Shown: positions 5,994 through 5,995 of the stretch, in pieces
How positions within the stretch are numbered: position 1 is the first letter of the stretch
Layout: each line of letters opens with the position of its first letter
From: Clostridiales bacterium
Lineage (GTDB): Bacteria; Bacillota; Clostridia; Lachnospirales; WQUN01
Direction of reading: 5' to 3'
DNA length: 5,995 bases
Assembly (NCBI GenBank): GCA_031254075.1
Contig: JAIRVD010000044.1
Coordinates: 1-5,995 of the forward strand
The notes under the pieces: generated by a model
Told to the model about the DNA's origin: nothing
Database searches by the model: none
Seen by the model: only the letters and a program-made list of their open reading frames with translations
Translations under genes and position numbers: made by a program

Positions 5994-5995
5994 GA

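Overview
The window reads as a piece of a low-to-moderate GC Firmicutes chromosome, most likely from the class Clostridia. The clues are strong GGAGG-type ribosome binding sites, sigma-A-like promoters with extended -10 elements, a clostridial-style long (type 2) isoleucyl-tRNA synthetase, and a secreted solute-binding protein with a copper-amine-oxidase-like 'stalk' domain at its N-terminus. This placement is an inference from family resemblance. No rRNA, tRNA, CRISPR array, insertion sequence or phage gene is visible.

All supported genes lie on the minus strand, so transcription runs from the right edge to the left. From right to left: (i) an intergenic control region (about 5792-5995) rich in dyad symmetry, holding a promoter for the next gene and a possible -35 box pointing right, out of the window; (ii) 4214-5791, a 525-residue exported ABC-type substrate-binding protein with an N-terminal stalk domain; (iii) 4147-4213, a short gap with a good extended -10 promoter for ileS and no T-box leader; (iv) 1003-4146, complete ileS, 1047 residues; (v) 342-906, a class I SAM-dependent methyltransferase gene broken by an internal deletion; (vi) 58-341, a gene-free stretch with two inverted repeats; (vii) 1-57, the first 19 codons of an unidentified protein that runs off the left edge.

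The genes do not form an obvious pathway. ileS is housekeeping. The substrate-binding protein has no transporter permeases or ATPase beside it here and lacks a lipobox, so it is either an orphan or part of a system encoded to the right. The methyltransferase remnant is decaying. The window is mostly ordinary. The points worth a second look are the decayed methyltransferase, the layered palindromes upstream of the binding-protein gene, the stalk-domain fusion, and the small palindrome-bearing intergenic segment at 240-285, which may be a dispersed repeat. I see no convincing new multi-gene system.
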